From JAMLJG01 sp035327585 (GTDB lineage: Bacteria > Verrucomicrobiota > Kiritimatiellia > CAIVKH01): a DNA stretch of 64,000 nt. Made by a program: the position numbers and the translations under genes. This document shows, piece after piece, positions 26,145-33,697 of this stretch. Each line of letters begins with the position of its first letter. Position 1 is the stretch's first letter. The notes under the pieces are model-generated. The model did not search any database, was not told the DNA's origin, and was given only the letters and a program-made list of their open reading frames with translations. The DNA lies in contig DAOLDD010000020.1 in the NCBI GenBank assembly GCA_035327585.1, forward strand, positions 1-64,000, written 5' to 3'.

Positions 26145-27470
26145 ATGAGCCAAATCCCACAATCCGTGATGGTGCATCCCTCCGCCGGGCTTAACGGCGA
26201 ACTCGAGGTTGCCGGCGACAAGAGTATTTCGCATCGCATGGCCATGCTGGCGTCCCTGGCGTCCGGCACGTCCACAATCCGCAATTTCCTCCAGAGCGAG
26301 GATTGCGTGAATACGTTGCGCGCGATGGAAGCGCTCGGCGCGCGGTCGTACTTCGATGAAGCTGGTCTTTTGCACGTGCAGGGCACGGGCGGGAACCTGA
26401 TGGAGCCGGCCGGCGCGCTCAATGTCGGCAACTCGGGAACCACGATCCGCCTGCTGGCGGGCATCCTCGCGGGACAGCCCGGTTCCTTCGAAATGACGGG
26501 CGATGAATCGCTGTGCAGCCGGCCGATGGCGCGTATCAAGGATCCGCTGGAGCGCATGGGCGCGAAGATTGAATTGACGGGTGAGCGCGGCACGGCGCCC
26601 ATCCGCATCACGGGCGGGAAACTCAAGGGCATCGAATACGTGCTTCCGGTGGCGTCGGCCCAAGTGAAGTCGTGCGCACTGCTCGCCGGTCTTTTCGCCG
26701 AAGGCACCACCAACATCACGGAACCCGTCCCCACGCGGGATCACACCGAGCGCGTCTTCAGGATGCTGGATATCCCGATTGTCGTGGCGGGAAGCCAGAT
26801 CACGCTGACCGGCTTCGGGGAGAAGGGCCCTTCGATCAAAGCGCGATCCTTCGTCGTGCCGGGCGATTTCTCATCCGCGGCGTTCTGGATGATCGCCGCC
26901 GCCGCGCGCCCAAATTCGACGATTGTCCTGCGCAACATCGGCCTGAATCCGCGCCGCACCGCGTTGATCGACGTCCTGAAACGGGCGGGCGCGAAAGTCG
27001 AGGTTCGCCTGGATGAAACCTCGGTCGAAGGCGAGCCCTCGGGCGAGATCCGCATCACGGGCGCGCCCCTCAAGGCCGTGGTGGTCAGCGGCGCTGAAAT
27101 TCCGAATTTGATCGACGAACTGCCGCTGGTCGCCGTCCTCGGCTGCCTCGCGGAGGGCGTTTCGGAAATCCGCGATGCCGCCGAGTTGCGTGTGAAAGAA
27201 TCCGACCGCATCGCCGCCATGGCCGCGAACCTCCGGCTGATGGGCGTGGATGTGGAGGAGCTTCCGGACGGCATGGCGATCAAGGGCCCCGCGGTCCTGA
27301 AGCCCACCGGCGCGTTGCGCAGCTATGGCGACCATCGGATCGCGATGGCGATGGCCGTTCTCGCGAGCTATGGCAGCGAACCGGTCGTGATCAACAACGT
27401 TGCCTGCGTGGATACGTCGTATCCCGGTTTCTGGGCCGATTTCAGGGAATTGGGAGGCCATGTCGAGTAA
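26145..27470 (+). CDS. aroA: 3-phosphoshikimate 1-carboxyvinyltransferase (EPSP synthase)
   Basis: A 441-residue enzyme adding enolpyruvyl from PEP to shikimate 3-phosphate. Hallmarks: GDKSISHRMAMLASLA near 25, LNVGNSGTTIRLLAGIL near 94, SRPMARIKDPLERMGA near 125, DELPLVAVLG near 323 and the late RVKESDRI near 350. The SGTTIRLLAG form with Thr-Ile places it in the class II type. It starts 2 bp after tyrA and overlaps cmk by 11 bp. Confidence 0.95.
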   Translation: MSQIPQSVMVHPSAGLNGELEVAGDKSISHRMAMLASLASGTSTIRNFLQSEDCVNTLRAMEALGARSYFDEAGLLHVQGTGGNLMEPAGALNVGNSGTTIRLLAGILAGQPGSFEMTGDESLCSRPMARIKDPLERMGAKIELTGERGTAPIRITGGKLKGIEYVLPVASAQVKSCALLAGLFAEGTTNITEPVPTRDHTERVFRMLDIPIVVAGSQITLTGFGEKGPSIKARSFVVPGDFSSAAFWMIAAAARPNSTIVLRNIGLNPRRTALIDVLKRAGAKVEVRLDETSVEGEPSGEIRITGAPLKAVVVSGAEIPNLIDELPLVAVLGCLAEGVSEIRDAAELRVKESDRIAAMAANLRLMGVDVEELPDGMAIKGPAVLKPTGALRSYGDHRIAMAMAVLASYGSEPVVINNVACVDTSYPGFWADFRELGGHVE

Positions 27471-28146
27471 CGCCCTCATCGCCGTCGCCATCGACGGGCC
27501 TTCCGCGTCCGGCAAATCAACCGTGGCGCGACAGGCGGCGCGTGCGCTCGGCTTTAATTATGTCGATTCGGGTTCGCTCTATCGCGGCCTGACGTGGAAG
27601 TGCCTGCGCGAAGGCGTGGACACGGAGGACCCCGCGGCGGTTACGGAGTTGGTCGAGCGCACGCAGTTGGATTTCTTCGTGGAAGAGGGGGTCGTGCGTT
27701 TCACCCTCGACGGCGAGGATCCCGGCGCCCAAATCCGTTCGATGCCCGTGCAGGAGCGCGTGAGCGACGTCGCGGCTGTTCCGGAAGTTCGTACGCGGGT
27801 GGTGCAGCATCTCCGTGAAACGGCGCGTTTCGGCAGCCTTGTGATGGAGGGGCGCGACATCGGGACCGTGGTTTTCCCCGACACGCCGCACAAATTTTAC
27901 CTGGACGCCGATCCGGAGGAACGCGCGCGACGCCGCCACCAGGAATTCGTGCAATCGGCGAACGACACCACGGTGGATAATGTGCTCGCTTCGCTGCAGC
28001 GCCGCGACCGCAAGGACTCCACGCGAAAAACGGCGCCCCTCCAGATTGCGCTCGGAGCCCGGGTGATCGATTCGACGGCCATGCAGGCGGATGAAGTCGT
28101 AGGCCTGGTGGTCGAGCGCGTTCGCAACGCGTCGGCGACCGCATGA
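27460..28146 (+). CDS. cmk: Cytidylate kinase
   Basis: A 228-residue P-loop kinase phosphorylating CMP and dCMP. The Walker A loop GPSASGKST is near residue 13, YVDSGSLYRGLTWKCL near 34, and the GRDIGTVVFPDTPHKFYLDADPEERARRR region near 132-160 carries the lid arginines. The start overlaps the end of aroA, with a GGAGG site just before it. The aroA-cmk arrangement is common in bacteria. Confidence 0.94.
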   Translation: MSSNALIAVAIDGPSASGKSTVARQAARALGFNYVDSGSLYRGLTWKCLREGVDTEDPAAVTELVERTQLDFFVEEGVVRFTLDGEDPGAQIRSMPVQERVSDVAAVPEVRTRVVQHLRETARFGSLVMEGRDIGTVVFPDTPHKFYLDADPEERARRRHQEFVQSANDTTVDNVLASLQRRDRKDSTRKTAPLQIALGARVIDSTAMQADEVVGLVVERVRNASATA

Positions 28147-28781
28147 GTGAAACTTCGTACAGTCCCTTGCTTTATCGCTTTTGCCAGCGTGCGTTGCACG
28201 TCTTCCTCAAGCTCTACAACCGCCTCGAAGTATATGGCCGCGAACATATTCCCCGGCAGGGCGGTGTTCTGCTCGTGGCCAATCACGTCAGCTTTATCGA
28301 TCCGCCGGCGTTGGGCTGTGCGGCCGATTGCCGGATCGTGCGCTACATGGCGCGCGACACGCTCTTTTCACCGCCGTGGTTCGGTCGCTTGTTGCGCGGC
28401 GTCGCCGTCGTGCCGATTTCCCGCTCGAAGGGTGATATCCGGGCGCTTCGCACCGCGCTTGCGGTGCTAAAGGGCGGCGATTGCCTGGGCTTCTTCCCCG
28501 AGGGAACCCGCAGCCCGGATGGCACGATGCAACCGGCAAAAGGCGGCGTCGGCTTTCTCATCGCCAAAGCGGGCGTGCCCGTCGTTCCCGCCTTCATTGA
28601 TGGATCCTACCAAGCCCTGGCGCGACACCATCGCTGTGTTCGTCCCTGCAAGGTGCGCGTGTTCGTCGGCCCGGCGATTGATCCTGCTGAATTTGAACGC
28701 TTAAACGAGGGGCCCGATCCGTACACCCAAATCGGCTCGCTCGTGATGGATCGCATTCGCGCTTTGGCGCCGACCCCTTGA
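28143..28781 (+). CDS. plsC: 1-acyl-sn-glycerol-3-phosphate acyltransferase
   Basis: A 212-residue acyltransferase adding the second acyl chain to lysophosphatidic acid. The NHVSFIDPPALG block near 45 holds the catalytic H-x4-D, and FPEGTRSPDG near 120 is the substrate motif. An amphipathic N-terminus suggests peripheral membrane association. It overlaps cmk by ATGA and is the last gene of the ten-gene run. Confidence 0.92.
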   Translation: MSETSYSPLLYRFCQRALHVFLKLYNRLEVYGREHIPRQGGVLLVANHVSFIDPPALGCAADCRIVRYMARDTLFSPPWFGRLLRGVAVVPISRSKGDIRALRTALAVLKGGDCLGFFPEGTRSPDGTMQPAKGGVGFLIAKAGVPVVPAFIDGSYQALARHHRCVRPCKVRVFVGPAIDPAEFERLNEGPDPYTQIGSLVMDRIRALAPTP

Positions 28782-28813
28782 TTGCCGGCCTGCGCGATTT
28801 GCAACATTCTGCA

Positions 28814-28825
28814 AACACGCGTGTT
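28814..28825. promoter_or_regulatory. Perfect 12-bp palindrome, possible operator
   Basis: AACACGCGTGTT is a perfect palindrome about 32 bp upstream of a possible -35 box for the IspD-like gene. Its flanks (TGCA before, GTAA after) add weak dyad character. A repressor or activator site is possible, but no regulator can be assigned. Confidence 0.3.
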
Positions 28826-28856
28826 GTAACTATTTTTCGTATTCGCAACAGGGCGC

Positions 28857-28885
28857 TTGACCTGTCTGCCTCCCTCGAATAACAA
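28857..28885 (+). promoter_or_regulatory. Possible sigma70 promoter of the IspD-like gene
   Basis: TTGACC (28857-28862) and TAACAA (28880-28885) are separated by 17 bp in an AT-rich island within GC-rich DNA. The predicted transcript would start near 28892, about 40 bases before the ATG at 28933. Confidence 0.35.
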
Positions 28886-28932
28886 TTTGCTAACAATTGA
28901 GTGTCAGCAAGTTAGGCGACTACCTAAAAATC

Positions 28933-29655
28933 ATGACTACTACCAAAGCGCGCAAGAGTTCGCTCAGCAATGCAACAGCGTGGGGTGTGGTGCTGGCGAG
29001 CGGACGTTCCTCCGAGTTCGGCGCTGATATTGAGACGGTTTTCCTGACGCTTGGCAGCAAGCCGATCCTGACCTACAGCCTGTCTGCGTTCGAACGCTGC
29101 ACCGACATCGAAGGCTTGGTCCTGGTCACTTCCAAGGAACGACTGGAGAGCCTGCGCGCGATGGTGCACATGTTTGGCTGCCCAAAGGTAAAATCGATCA
29201 TCGCGGGTCCGGCGAATCGCGAAGAGGCGGTACTGGCCGGATTGAACGTTGCAATGGAACATCATGCGGGCATCGTGACGGTACACGATGGCGCGCGGCC
29301 CGGCGTGACGTCGGATTTGATTTCAGAAACCGTTCGCCTCGCGCGCAAGCATGGCGCGGCCGCGGTGGCGACACCGTTGGCCGATCCCGTTGGAGAATCC
29401 GCGAAAGGCGCGAAACTGTCGGGGCTGGTGGAGGGGGCTCCGCTGTACTCGATCGCGTCGCCGCAATCCTTCAGCGCGGCGATTTTGCACAAAGCCCTGA
29501 CGACCGCGGCGAAGAAGAAGCTGCACCCCGCGGATGAGGCGACCGCGGTGGCCGCGCTCAAACAGGAGGTCCATCTGGCGGTGAGCAAGCGCCCGCTGGT
29601 GCGGATCGCCTCGCCGGTGGACCTTACGATCGCCGAAGTCCTGCTGAAGCGCTGA
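28933..29655 (+). CDS. IspD-like nucleotidyltransferase homologue with altered active site
   Basis: A 240-residue protein with the IspD fold pattern: VTVHDGARPGV near 116, PLADPVGES near 150, SPQSF near 179, and DEAT...IASPVDLTIAEVLLKR at the end. IspD makes CDP-methylerythritol in the isoprenoid pathway. The nucleotide-binding loop is changed, however: GVVLASGRSSEFGADIETVF replaces the usual AAGxGxRM...PKQ, so the positions of catalytic E. coli Arg20 and Lys27 are Glu28 and Thr35 in an ungapped alignment. It may be an inactive or repurposed paralogue. A TTG start at 28897 would add 12 residues; the ATG is preferred. Confidence 0.75.
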   Translation: MTTTKARKSSLSNATAWGVVLASGRSSEFGADIETVFLTLGSKPILTYSLSAFERCTDIEGLVLVTSKERLESLRAMVHMFGCPKVKSIIAGPANREEAVLAGLNVAMEHHAGIVTVHDGARPGVTSDLISETVRLARKHGAAAVATPLADPVGESAKGAKLSGLVEGAPLYSIASPQSFSAAILHKALTTAAKKKLHPADEATAVAALKQEVHLAVSKRPLVRIASPVDLTIAEVLLKR

Positions 29656-29658
29656 CGT

Positions 29659-30159
29659 CTACCAGTCCGCCGCCTGAATCGTGCTGTCCGCGCGCGCCGC
29701 CGCGATTCGCCATTCGCCGTCCTCGCGTTCCCAGCGCAACCGGTATTCGTCCAGGTGGGATTCGCTTCGCCCCTGTCGCACTGCCTTGAGTTCCACCGCG
29801 GTGCGAAATTCACGAGCGTCGGACTCGGTGAGCGGCAGAAACTCCACGCCATGCACCGCGATGGATAGCGATTCGATTTCCACGTGGACCCGCGCGACCA
29901 GCGCCGCCAGCTCGCGCGGGGTGGGGCGCAACGGGTAGGGCCTGCCCAGTTGGATCACCGCGTTGCTGGTGAAATACCCCCGGATGTCGCCCGCGCCGGC
30001 GATGGAGCGGAGCATGCCCTGGCCGGGCCGTTTTTCGCACAGCCGCACCAGCTCCTTGAATTGCCTGCGAATTGCCCGCTCGTCGCGCCCCTGCATCTGC
30101 AGCGCGATCAGGCTGACGGCCAGGGCGACGAGGATCGCGACGATGATTTTTGGTTTCAT
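29659..30159 (-). CDS. Membrane-anchored small protein, NTF2-like
   Basis: A 166-residue protein with one N-terminal hydrophobic helix (about 4-20), then a soluble domain of alternating helices and strands that ends REDGEWRIAAARAD. The end pattern and length suggest an NTF2-like fold, but that is inference. The start at 30159 overlaps the lepB stop (ATGA) and has a GGGAG site 10 bases upstream; the ATG at 30165 is the alternative. It may be an exported partner or simply a passenger in the lepB operon. Confidence 0.65.
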   Translation of the reverse strand: MKPKIIVAILVALAVSLIALQMQGRDERAIRRQFKELVRLCEKRPGQGMLRSIAGAGDIRGYFTSNAVIQLGRPYPLRPTPRELAALVARVHVEIESLSIAVHGVEFLPLTESDAREFRTAVELKAVRQGRSESHLDEYRLRWEREDGEWRIAAARADSTIQAADW

Positions 30160-30668
30160 GGCCATAGTGCTCCCGCCAGTGCGCCGCGCGAGACGCGTCC
30201 GGCCGCGTGGTCCATCATGGGCATATTCCGATTGTCCCCGGCGACAAAATATTCGTCCGGGCCCAGGGTGACCGGGGGCATGGACCAGTCGCTGTCGGGT
30301 GTGCGGTGAGGTTCCTCCAGCGGCTCGCCGCCGACCCACAATTGTCCGCGCGAAAAGGAGATCGTTTCCCCCGGCAGCCCGAGAACCCGTTTCAGGTAGA
30401 AGACACGTCCGCCCACGCGCCGGATCACCACGACATCGAAACGGTCCGGTGTGCGTTGCACGTCCATCCACCACCGGGTCGCGGCCCACCACGTCCCGTC
30501 GCGCAATGTCGGCTCCATGCTGCGCCCGCGCACCAATACCGGTCGGAGCAGGAGGCCGAAGAGAATCAGGAGGAACGCCGCCAGCAACACGGTGCGCCGG
30601 AGGGTTCTCGCCGGCGATTCGCCCACAATGAAGCGCGTCCATGGGATGCGAGAAGGCATGCGAAGCAT
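30156..30668 (-). CDS. lepB: Signal peptidase I
   Basis: A 170-residue S26 peptidase that removes signal peptides at the outer face of the inner membrane. It has one membrane helix (about 24-44). The catalytic Ser lies in RGRSMEPTL near residue 50, and the general-base Lys in FYLKRVLGLPGETI near 93. The family motif FVAGDNR is near 140. It is short for the family, lacking the second membrane helix and large insertions of the E. coli enzyme. It is divergent from the acylphosphatase gene. Confidence 0.9.
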   Translation of the reverse strand: MLRMPSRIPWTRFIVGESPARTLRRTVLLAAFLLILFGLLLRPVLVRGRSMEPTLRDGTWWAATRWWMDVQRTPDRFDVVVIRRVGGRVFYLKRVLGLPGETISFSRGQLWVGGEPLEEPHRTPDSDWSMPPVTLGPDEYFVAGDNRNMPMMDHAAGRVSRGALAGALWP

Positions 30669-30732
30669 ATACCCCGGGATGGCGCGGGTTGCAATCCGCG
30701 CCCCGCCATGATTAGATCAATTCCCGCGAGCG

Positions 30733-31041
30733 ATGACCAAGAAGAAGGGACCCGTGCAGGCGACGACCCGGCGGATGAACGTTATTTTTGAAGGTCATGT
30801 GCAGGGCGTCGGCTTTCGGTTCACGACGGTGGACGTGGCGCGCGGCATGCGGGTGAAGGGCTATGTGCAGAACCTGCCGGACGGGGATGTGCGACTCGTC
30901 GCGGAGGGGGCGGAATCCGAGTTGTTTCGCCTGCTGGCTGGGATTAAGGGCTCGGCGGTGGGACGATTTATTCGCTCGGAACGCGTCAACTGGTCGACGG
31001 CGACCGGGGAATTCGATACGTTCGGTATTCGCTACGGATGA
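30733..31041 (+). CDS. acyP: Acylphosphatase
   Basis: A 102-residue enzyme hydrolysing acyl phosphates. The signature GHVQGVGFRFTTVDVA near 21-36 includes the phosphate-binding Arg, and the catalytic Asn is in GYVQNLPDGDVRLVAEG near 48. About ten extra basic residues precede the normal start. It overlaps the next gene by ATGA. Confidence 0.92.
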   Translation: MTKKKGPVQATTRRMNVIFEGHVQGVGFRFTTVDVARGMRVKGYVQNLPDGDVRLVAEGAESELFRLLAGIKGSAVGRFIRSERVNWSTATGEFDTFGIRYG

Positions 31042-31772
31042 CTATGGGAATGAAGTACGCCATTTTGGGAGATATTCATGCGAATTTGGAGGCCTTGGAA
31101 AAGGTCCTGGAGGATGCGCGCGCGCAGGGCGTGACCCACTTCGCATGCGTCGGCGACATTGTGGGCTACAACGCCAATCCGGTCGAGTGCCTCGAAAAAG
31201 TGCGTGAACTGAAGTGCACCTGTGTCCGCGGCAACCACGATCACTATTGTTCGCACCCCGAGAATCTCAATGGCTTCCATCCGCTCGCGGCCGACGTGGT
31301 TGCCTGGACGCGCAAGCAACTCAGCCCCGAGCAGCAGGCCTGGCTTCGCGGCCTCCGCTACGTGAGTCCCGTGGAGACGTTCACCATTGTCCACAGCACG
31401 CTCGATATGCCCGAGCAGTGGGGCTACGTGTTCGACCGGTTGGAGGCCGAGGCAAATTTCAGCTATCAGACGACCTCCCTGTGTTTCTACGGGCACACGC
31501 ATGTCCCGCTCGCCTTCGAACGGACCGACTCCATTCGTTTCGGGCTCTACACAAAGATCAAAATCGGACTCGGCAAGAAGTACTTCATCAACGTGGGCAG
31601 CGTGGGCCAGCCGCGGGACGGCGATCCCCGGGCCGCCTACGTCATTTTTGACATGATCAACAACGTCGTCGAATTGCGCCGGGTGGCCTACGACATCGAA
31701 AAGACCCAGAAAAAGATTTTGGACGCGGGCTTGCCCGGCCGCATCGCCGCGCGCCTGGCCGTCGGCCGTTGA
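31038..31772 (+). CDS. Metallophosphoesterase, PrpE/YfcE-like
   Basis: A 244-residue cytoplasmic phosphoesterase with all dimetal motifs: GDIHANLEAL near 11, GDIVGYN near 39, RGNHD near 64, VHSTL near 118 and FYGHTHVP near 152. The order and spacing fit the PrpE-like or YfcE-like group, whose substrates range from phosphoproteins to phosphodiesters. Translation is coupled to acylphosphatase by overlap; an internal ATG at 31050 is also possible. Confidence 0.85.
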   Translation: MTMGMKYAILGDIHANLEALEKVLEDARAQGVTHFACVGDIVGYNANPVECLEKVRELKCTCVRGNHDHYCSHPENLNGFHPLAADVVAWTRKQLSPEQQAWLRGLRYVSPVETFTIVHSTLDMPEQWGYVFDRLEAEANFSYQTTSLCFYGHTHVPLAFERTDSIRFGLYTKIKIGLGKKYFINVGSVGQPRDGDPRAAYVIFDMINNVVELRRVAYDIEKTQKKILDAGLPGRIAARLAVGR

Positions 31773-31786
31773 CAAGGATGGCGCGC

Positions 31787-32617
31787 ATGCGAACAACCCC
31801 GGCCTTGATTCTCCTCGGCATTTCACTGGCCGCCGCGGCCAGCGCGCAGGTCGAGTTCTCGGCGAAACTGACTCACAGCGAGTTGCTGCTTTGCGAGCCC
31901 GTACCCGTGGTGGTTACGCTTCAAAACAAAATGCCGACCGCTTTGGTGGCCGGCGATACGCAGGGATACAGCCTGGTTTTCGAGGTGACCGGTCGCGATG
32001 GACTGTTGGTGCGCCAGCGCCCGGAGGAAGCGCTGCCGGAGCTGCCGGAGATACCCGCTGGCGGCACGGTGATCATTACCAATGATTTGCAGGCGTTGTT
32101 TCCGCTTTCAAGCCACTCGATGCTGGGCGTGCGCGCGCGCCTGACGCTGGGGAATCGCTCGTATGTGACCGAAAAGATGTTTTTCGACATTCTGCCCGGC
32201 TCCGAAATCGCGCGTTTGCAGGCGCGTGCATCGGATGGCGAATTGCGGACCTTTTCGCTGCGCGTGCTCAACCGGGAAAAGCGCGACCGCCTCTTCCTGC
32301 GAGTCGGCAACGAGGGGGAGACCCTGTGCTATGGGGTCAGCGATCTGGGTCGATTCGTTCGTCTCGGCAAGCCCGCAATCGAGTTGGATGCCCAGGGGCG
32401 TGTTCATGTGCTGCACCTGACCGGACCAAACCAGTTCTCCTACAGTGTCCACGCTTCCGATGCCGGGGTCTTGTCCCGCAAGACCTTCGAAGGTGATGTC
32501 AGCATGGTACGCCTCGTTCCGGATGGCGAGGGCGGTTTCCGGGTGACCGGGATGGGACAACTCTCGCCGCGCCGTGATCCAATGGTGGAGCCGCTTCCGA
32601 TCCGTCGCGGTCTTTAG
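31787..32617 (+). CDS. Exported protein of unknown function
   Basis: A 276-residue protein with a clear signal peptide (MRTTPALILLGISLAAAASAQ). The rest is beta-rich with no membrane segment and looks like two beta-sandwich domains (about 22-130 and 140-260). I recognise no enzyme motif. The start at 31787 is favoured by an AAGGA site 8-9 bases upstream; an ATG at 31778 is the alternative. It follows the phosphoesterase closely and may share its transcript. Confidence 0.6.
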   Translation: MRTTPALILLGISLAAAASAQVEFSAKLTHSELLLCEPVPVVVTLQNKMPTALVAGDTQGYSLVFEVTGRDGLLVRQRPEEALPELPEIPAGGTVIITNDLQALFPLSSHSMLGVRARLTLGNRSYVTEKMFFDILPGSEIARLQARASDGELRTFSLRVLNREKRDRLFLRVGNEGETLCYGVSDLGRFVRLGKPAIELDAQGRVHVLHLTGPNQFSYSVHASDAGVLSRKTFEGDVSMVRLVPDGEGGFRVTGMGQLSPRRDPMVEPLPIRRGL

Positions 32618-32647
32618 TCGATCTTCGCGAGGGGATTGGTATTTGTG

Positions 32648-33166
32648 ATGCCAATGCGCGGAGTGCAAATTGTGCTGCTGTTTGCCGTGACCGCGACGAT
32701 GCCGCTGGGGTGCGCGACGCGCCGGTCGATGGGATTGTTCCTGGCGGGGTTGAATTCGCATACCGCCGATCACCAAGCAATACGACGGGAACAGTACGGC
32801 GACGTCCTGACGATCTCGGTGCGCGGAGGGGCCTTGCTCTGGCGCGGGAATCGGTATGCCTGTGAACCGGTGTCCTTTGACCTTCGGCGCGGCGAGTCCT
32901 TGCCTGTCGAATTCCGGGGCGCCGGGGAACAATCGGTCTCAACGAACTATCGGGTCCATTGGTCGGACGATGGGTCCACGCTCTTCTTTGCGGAAGATTC
33001 CATCCATCGCACGATCATCGATGTACGGTCCCCGGAGTTGGGCGAAACGATTGAGTCGCTCCGCATCCGCAATGATGAAGGCATGACGCTCGAAGGCAGC
33101 GCCATCCACTTGCGCTACAAGGATCTCCCCGGAGCGGCAAAACGTTCCGTGTCTGAGAATCGTTGA
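32648..33166 (+). CDS. Putative lipoprotein of unknown function
   Basis: A protein of about 172 residues. The N-terminal hydrophobic segment ends at TMPLGC, a good lipobox (Leu at -3, Gly at -1), so the Cys is probably lipidated. The remaining 145 residues are beta-rich with no motif I can name. Possible starts are ATG 32648, GTG 32645 and TTG 32636; only the TTG has a purine-rich site at close range, so the start is uncertain. Confidence 0.55.
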   Translation: MPMRGVQIVLLFAVTATMPLGCATRRSMGLFLAGLNSHTADHQAIRREQYGDVLTISVRGGALLWRGNRYACEPVSFDLRRGESLPVEFRGAGEQSVSTNYRVHWSDDGSTLFFAEDSIHRTIIDVRSPELGETIESLRIRNDEGMTLEGSAIHLRYKDLPGAAKRSVSENR

Positions 33167-33262
33167 AACCGCCGTGGCGAGGAAAATGCGGCCTGCCAGT
33201 TGTCACTTTCGCCAAAGCCATGGGAAAGCGGGGCGCATTCGCCTGTTCCGCCAAGTCGAAAG

Positions 33263-33340
33263 CTGGTCGGGCCGACGAGATTTGAACTCGTGACCTCTTG
33301 CACCCCAAGCAAGCGCTCTACCAGGCTGAGCCACGGCCCG
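33263..33340 (-). tRNA. tRNA-Pro (GGG)
   Basis: The minus strand folds as a complete cloverleaf. The acceptor stem CGGGCCG pairs with CGGCCCG, the T-arm contains GTTCAAATC, and the anticodon stem CTTGC/GCAAG encloses the loop TTGGGGT, giving anticodon GGG. The discriminator is A, and the 3' CCA is encoded (33263-33265). Proline codons CCC and CCT would be read. Confidence 0.93.
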
Positions 33341-33364
33341 ACACAACATTCAAAGCGGACGGCG

Positions 33365-33394
33365 AACGTATCAGGGTCGGTCACGCGCCGTCAA
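33365..33394 (-). promoter_or_regulatory. Possible promoter of tRNA-Pro
   Basis: On the minus strand, TTGACG (33394-33389) and TACGTT (33370-33365) are separated by 18 bp. Transcription would begin about 15-20 bases before the mature tRNA. It sits just after the stop of the upstream 51-residue lipoprotein-like gene. Confidence 0.4.
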
Positions 33395-33405
33395 TCGAAG
33401 GTTCG

Positions 33406-33561
33406 CTAGCGGCCGTCAAATCCCGGAATGCCGGGGGAACCTTCCCAGGATTGGGGGGCATTCCAGGGAATGGCCGATTCGGCATACGGATCGGTGGAAG
33501 CGCAGCCTGCGCCAAATCCTAGGATGGACGCCAACGCGAGCCCCATGAAAAACCATTTCAT
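33406..33561 (-). CDS. Small lipoprotein-like peptide (51 residues)
   Basis: A 51-residue reading frame starting at ATG 33561 with a GAGGAA site six bases upstream. It begins MKWFFMGLALASILGFGAGC, a short signal sequence ending in a Cys that could be lipidated, although the residue at -3 is Gly rather than Leu. The mature part is rich in Pro, Trp, Ser and Gly, including IPWNAPQSWEG and GIPGF. It is 10 bp downstream of the 41-residue membrane protein gene. I recall similar PWNxPQxWEG peptides in related genomes but know no function. Confidence 0.65.
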   Translation of the reverse strand: MKWFFMGLALASILGFGAGCASTDPYAESAIPWNAPQSWEGSPGIPGFDGR

Positions 33562-33571
33562 CGCCACTTCC

Positions 33572-33697
33572 TCAAAGCGGCCAGACGCTGTTGGGCGCGC
33601 TGTAAAACGACAATTCGAGCGACTGTAGGACGATGACGCCTACAATCAGCAGGGTGGCCACGATGGCCAGGATCGCTTGGACTTTATTGGACCGCAA
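33572..33697 (-). CDS. Small single-pass membrane protein (41 residues)
   Basis: A 41-residue frame starting at TTG 33697 inside the last codons of the upstream MreC-like gene, with a strong AGGAGG site nine bases before it. It starts MRSNKVQ, continues as one hydrophobic helix (about 8-25) and ends with a short outward-facing tail, LSFYSAPNSVWPL. The site, the coupling and the compact spacing to the next small gene argue that it is translated. No family is known to me. Confidence 0.6.
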   Translation of the reverse strand: MRSNKVQAILAIVATLLIVGVIVLQSLELSFYSAPNSVWPL

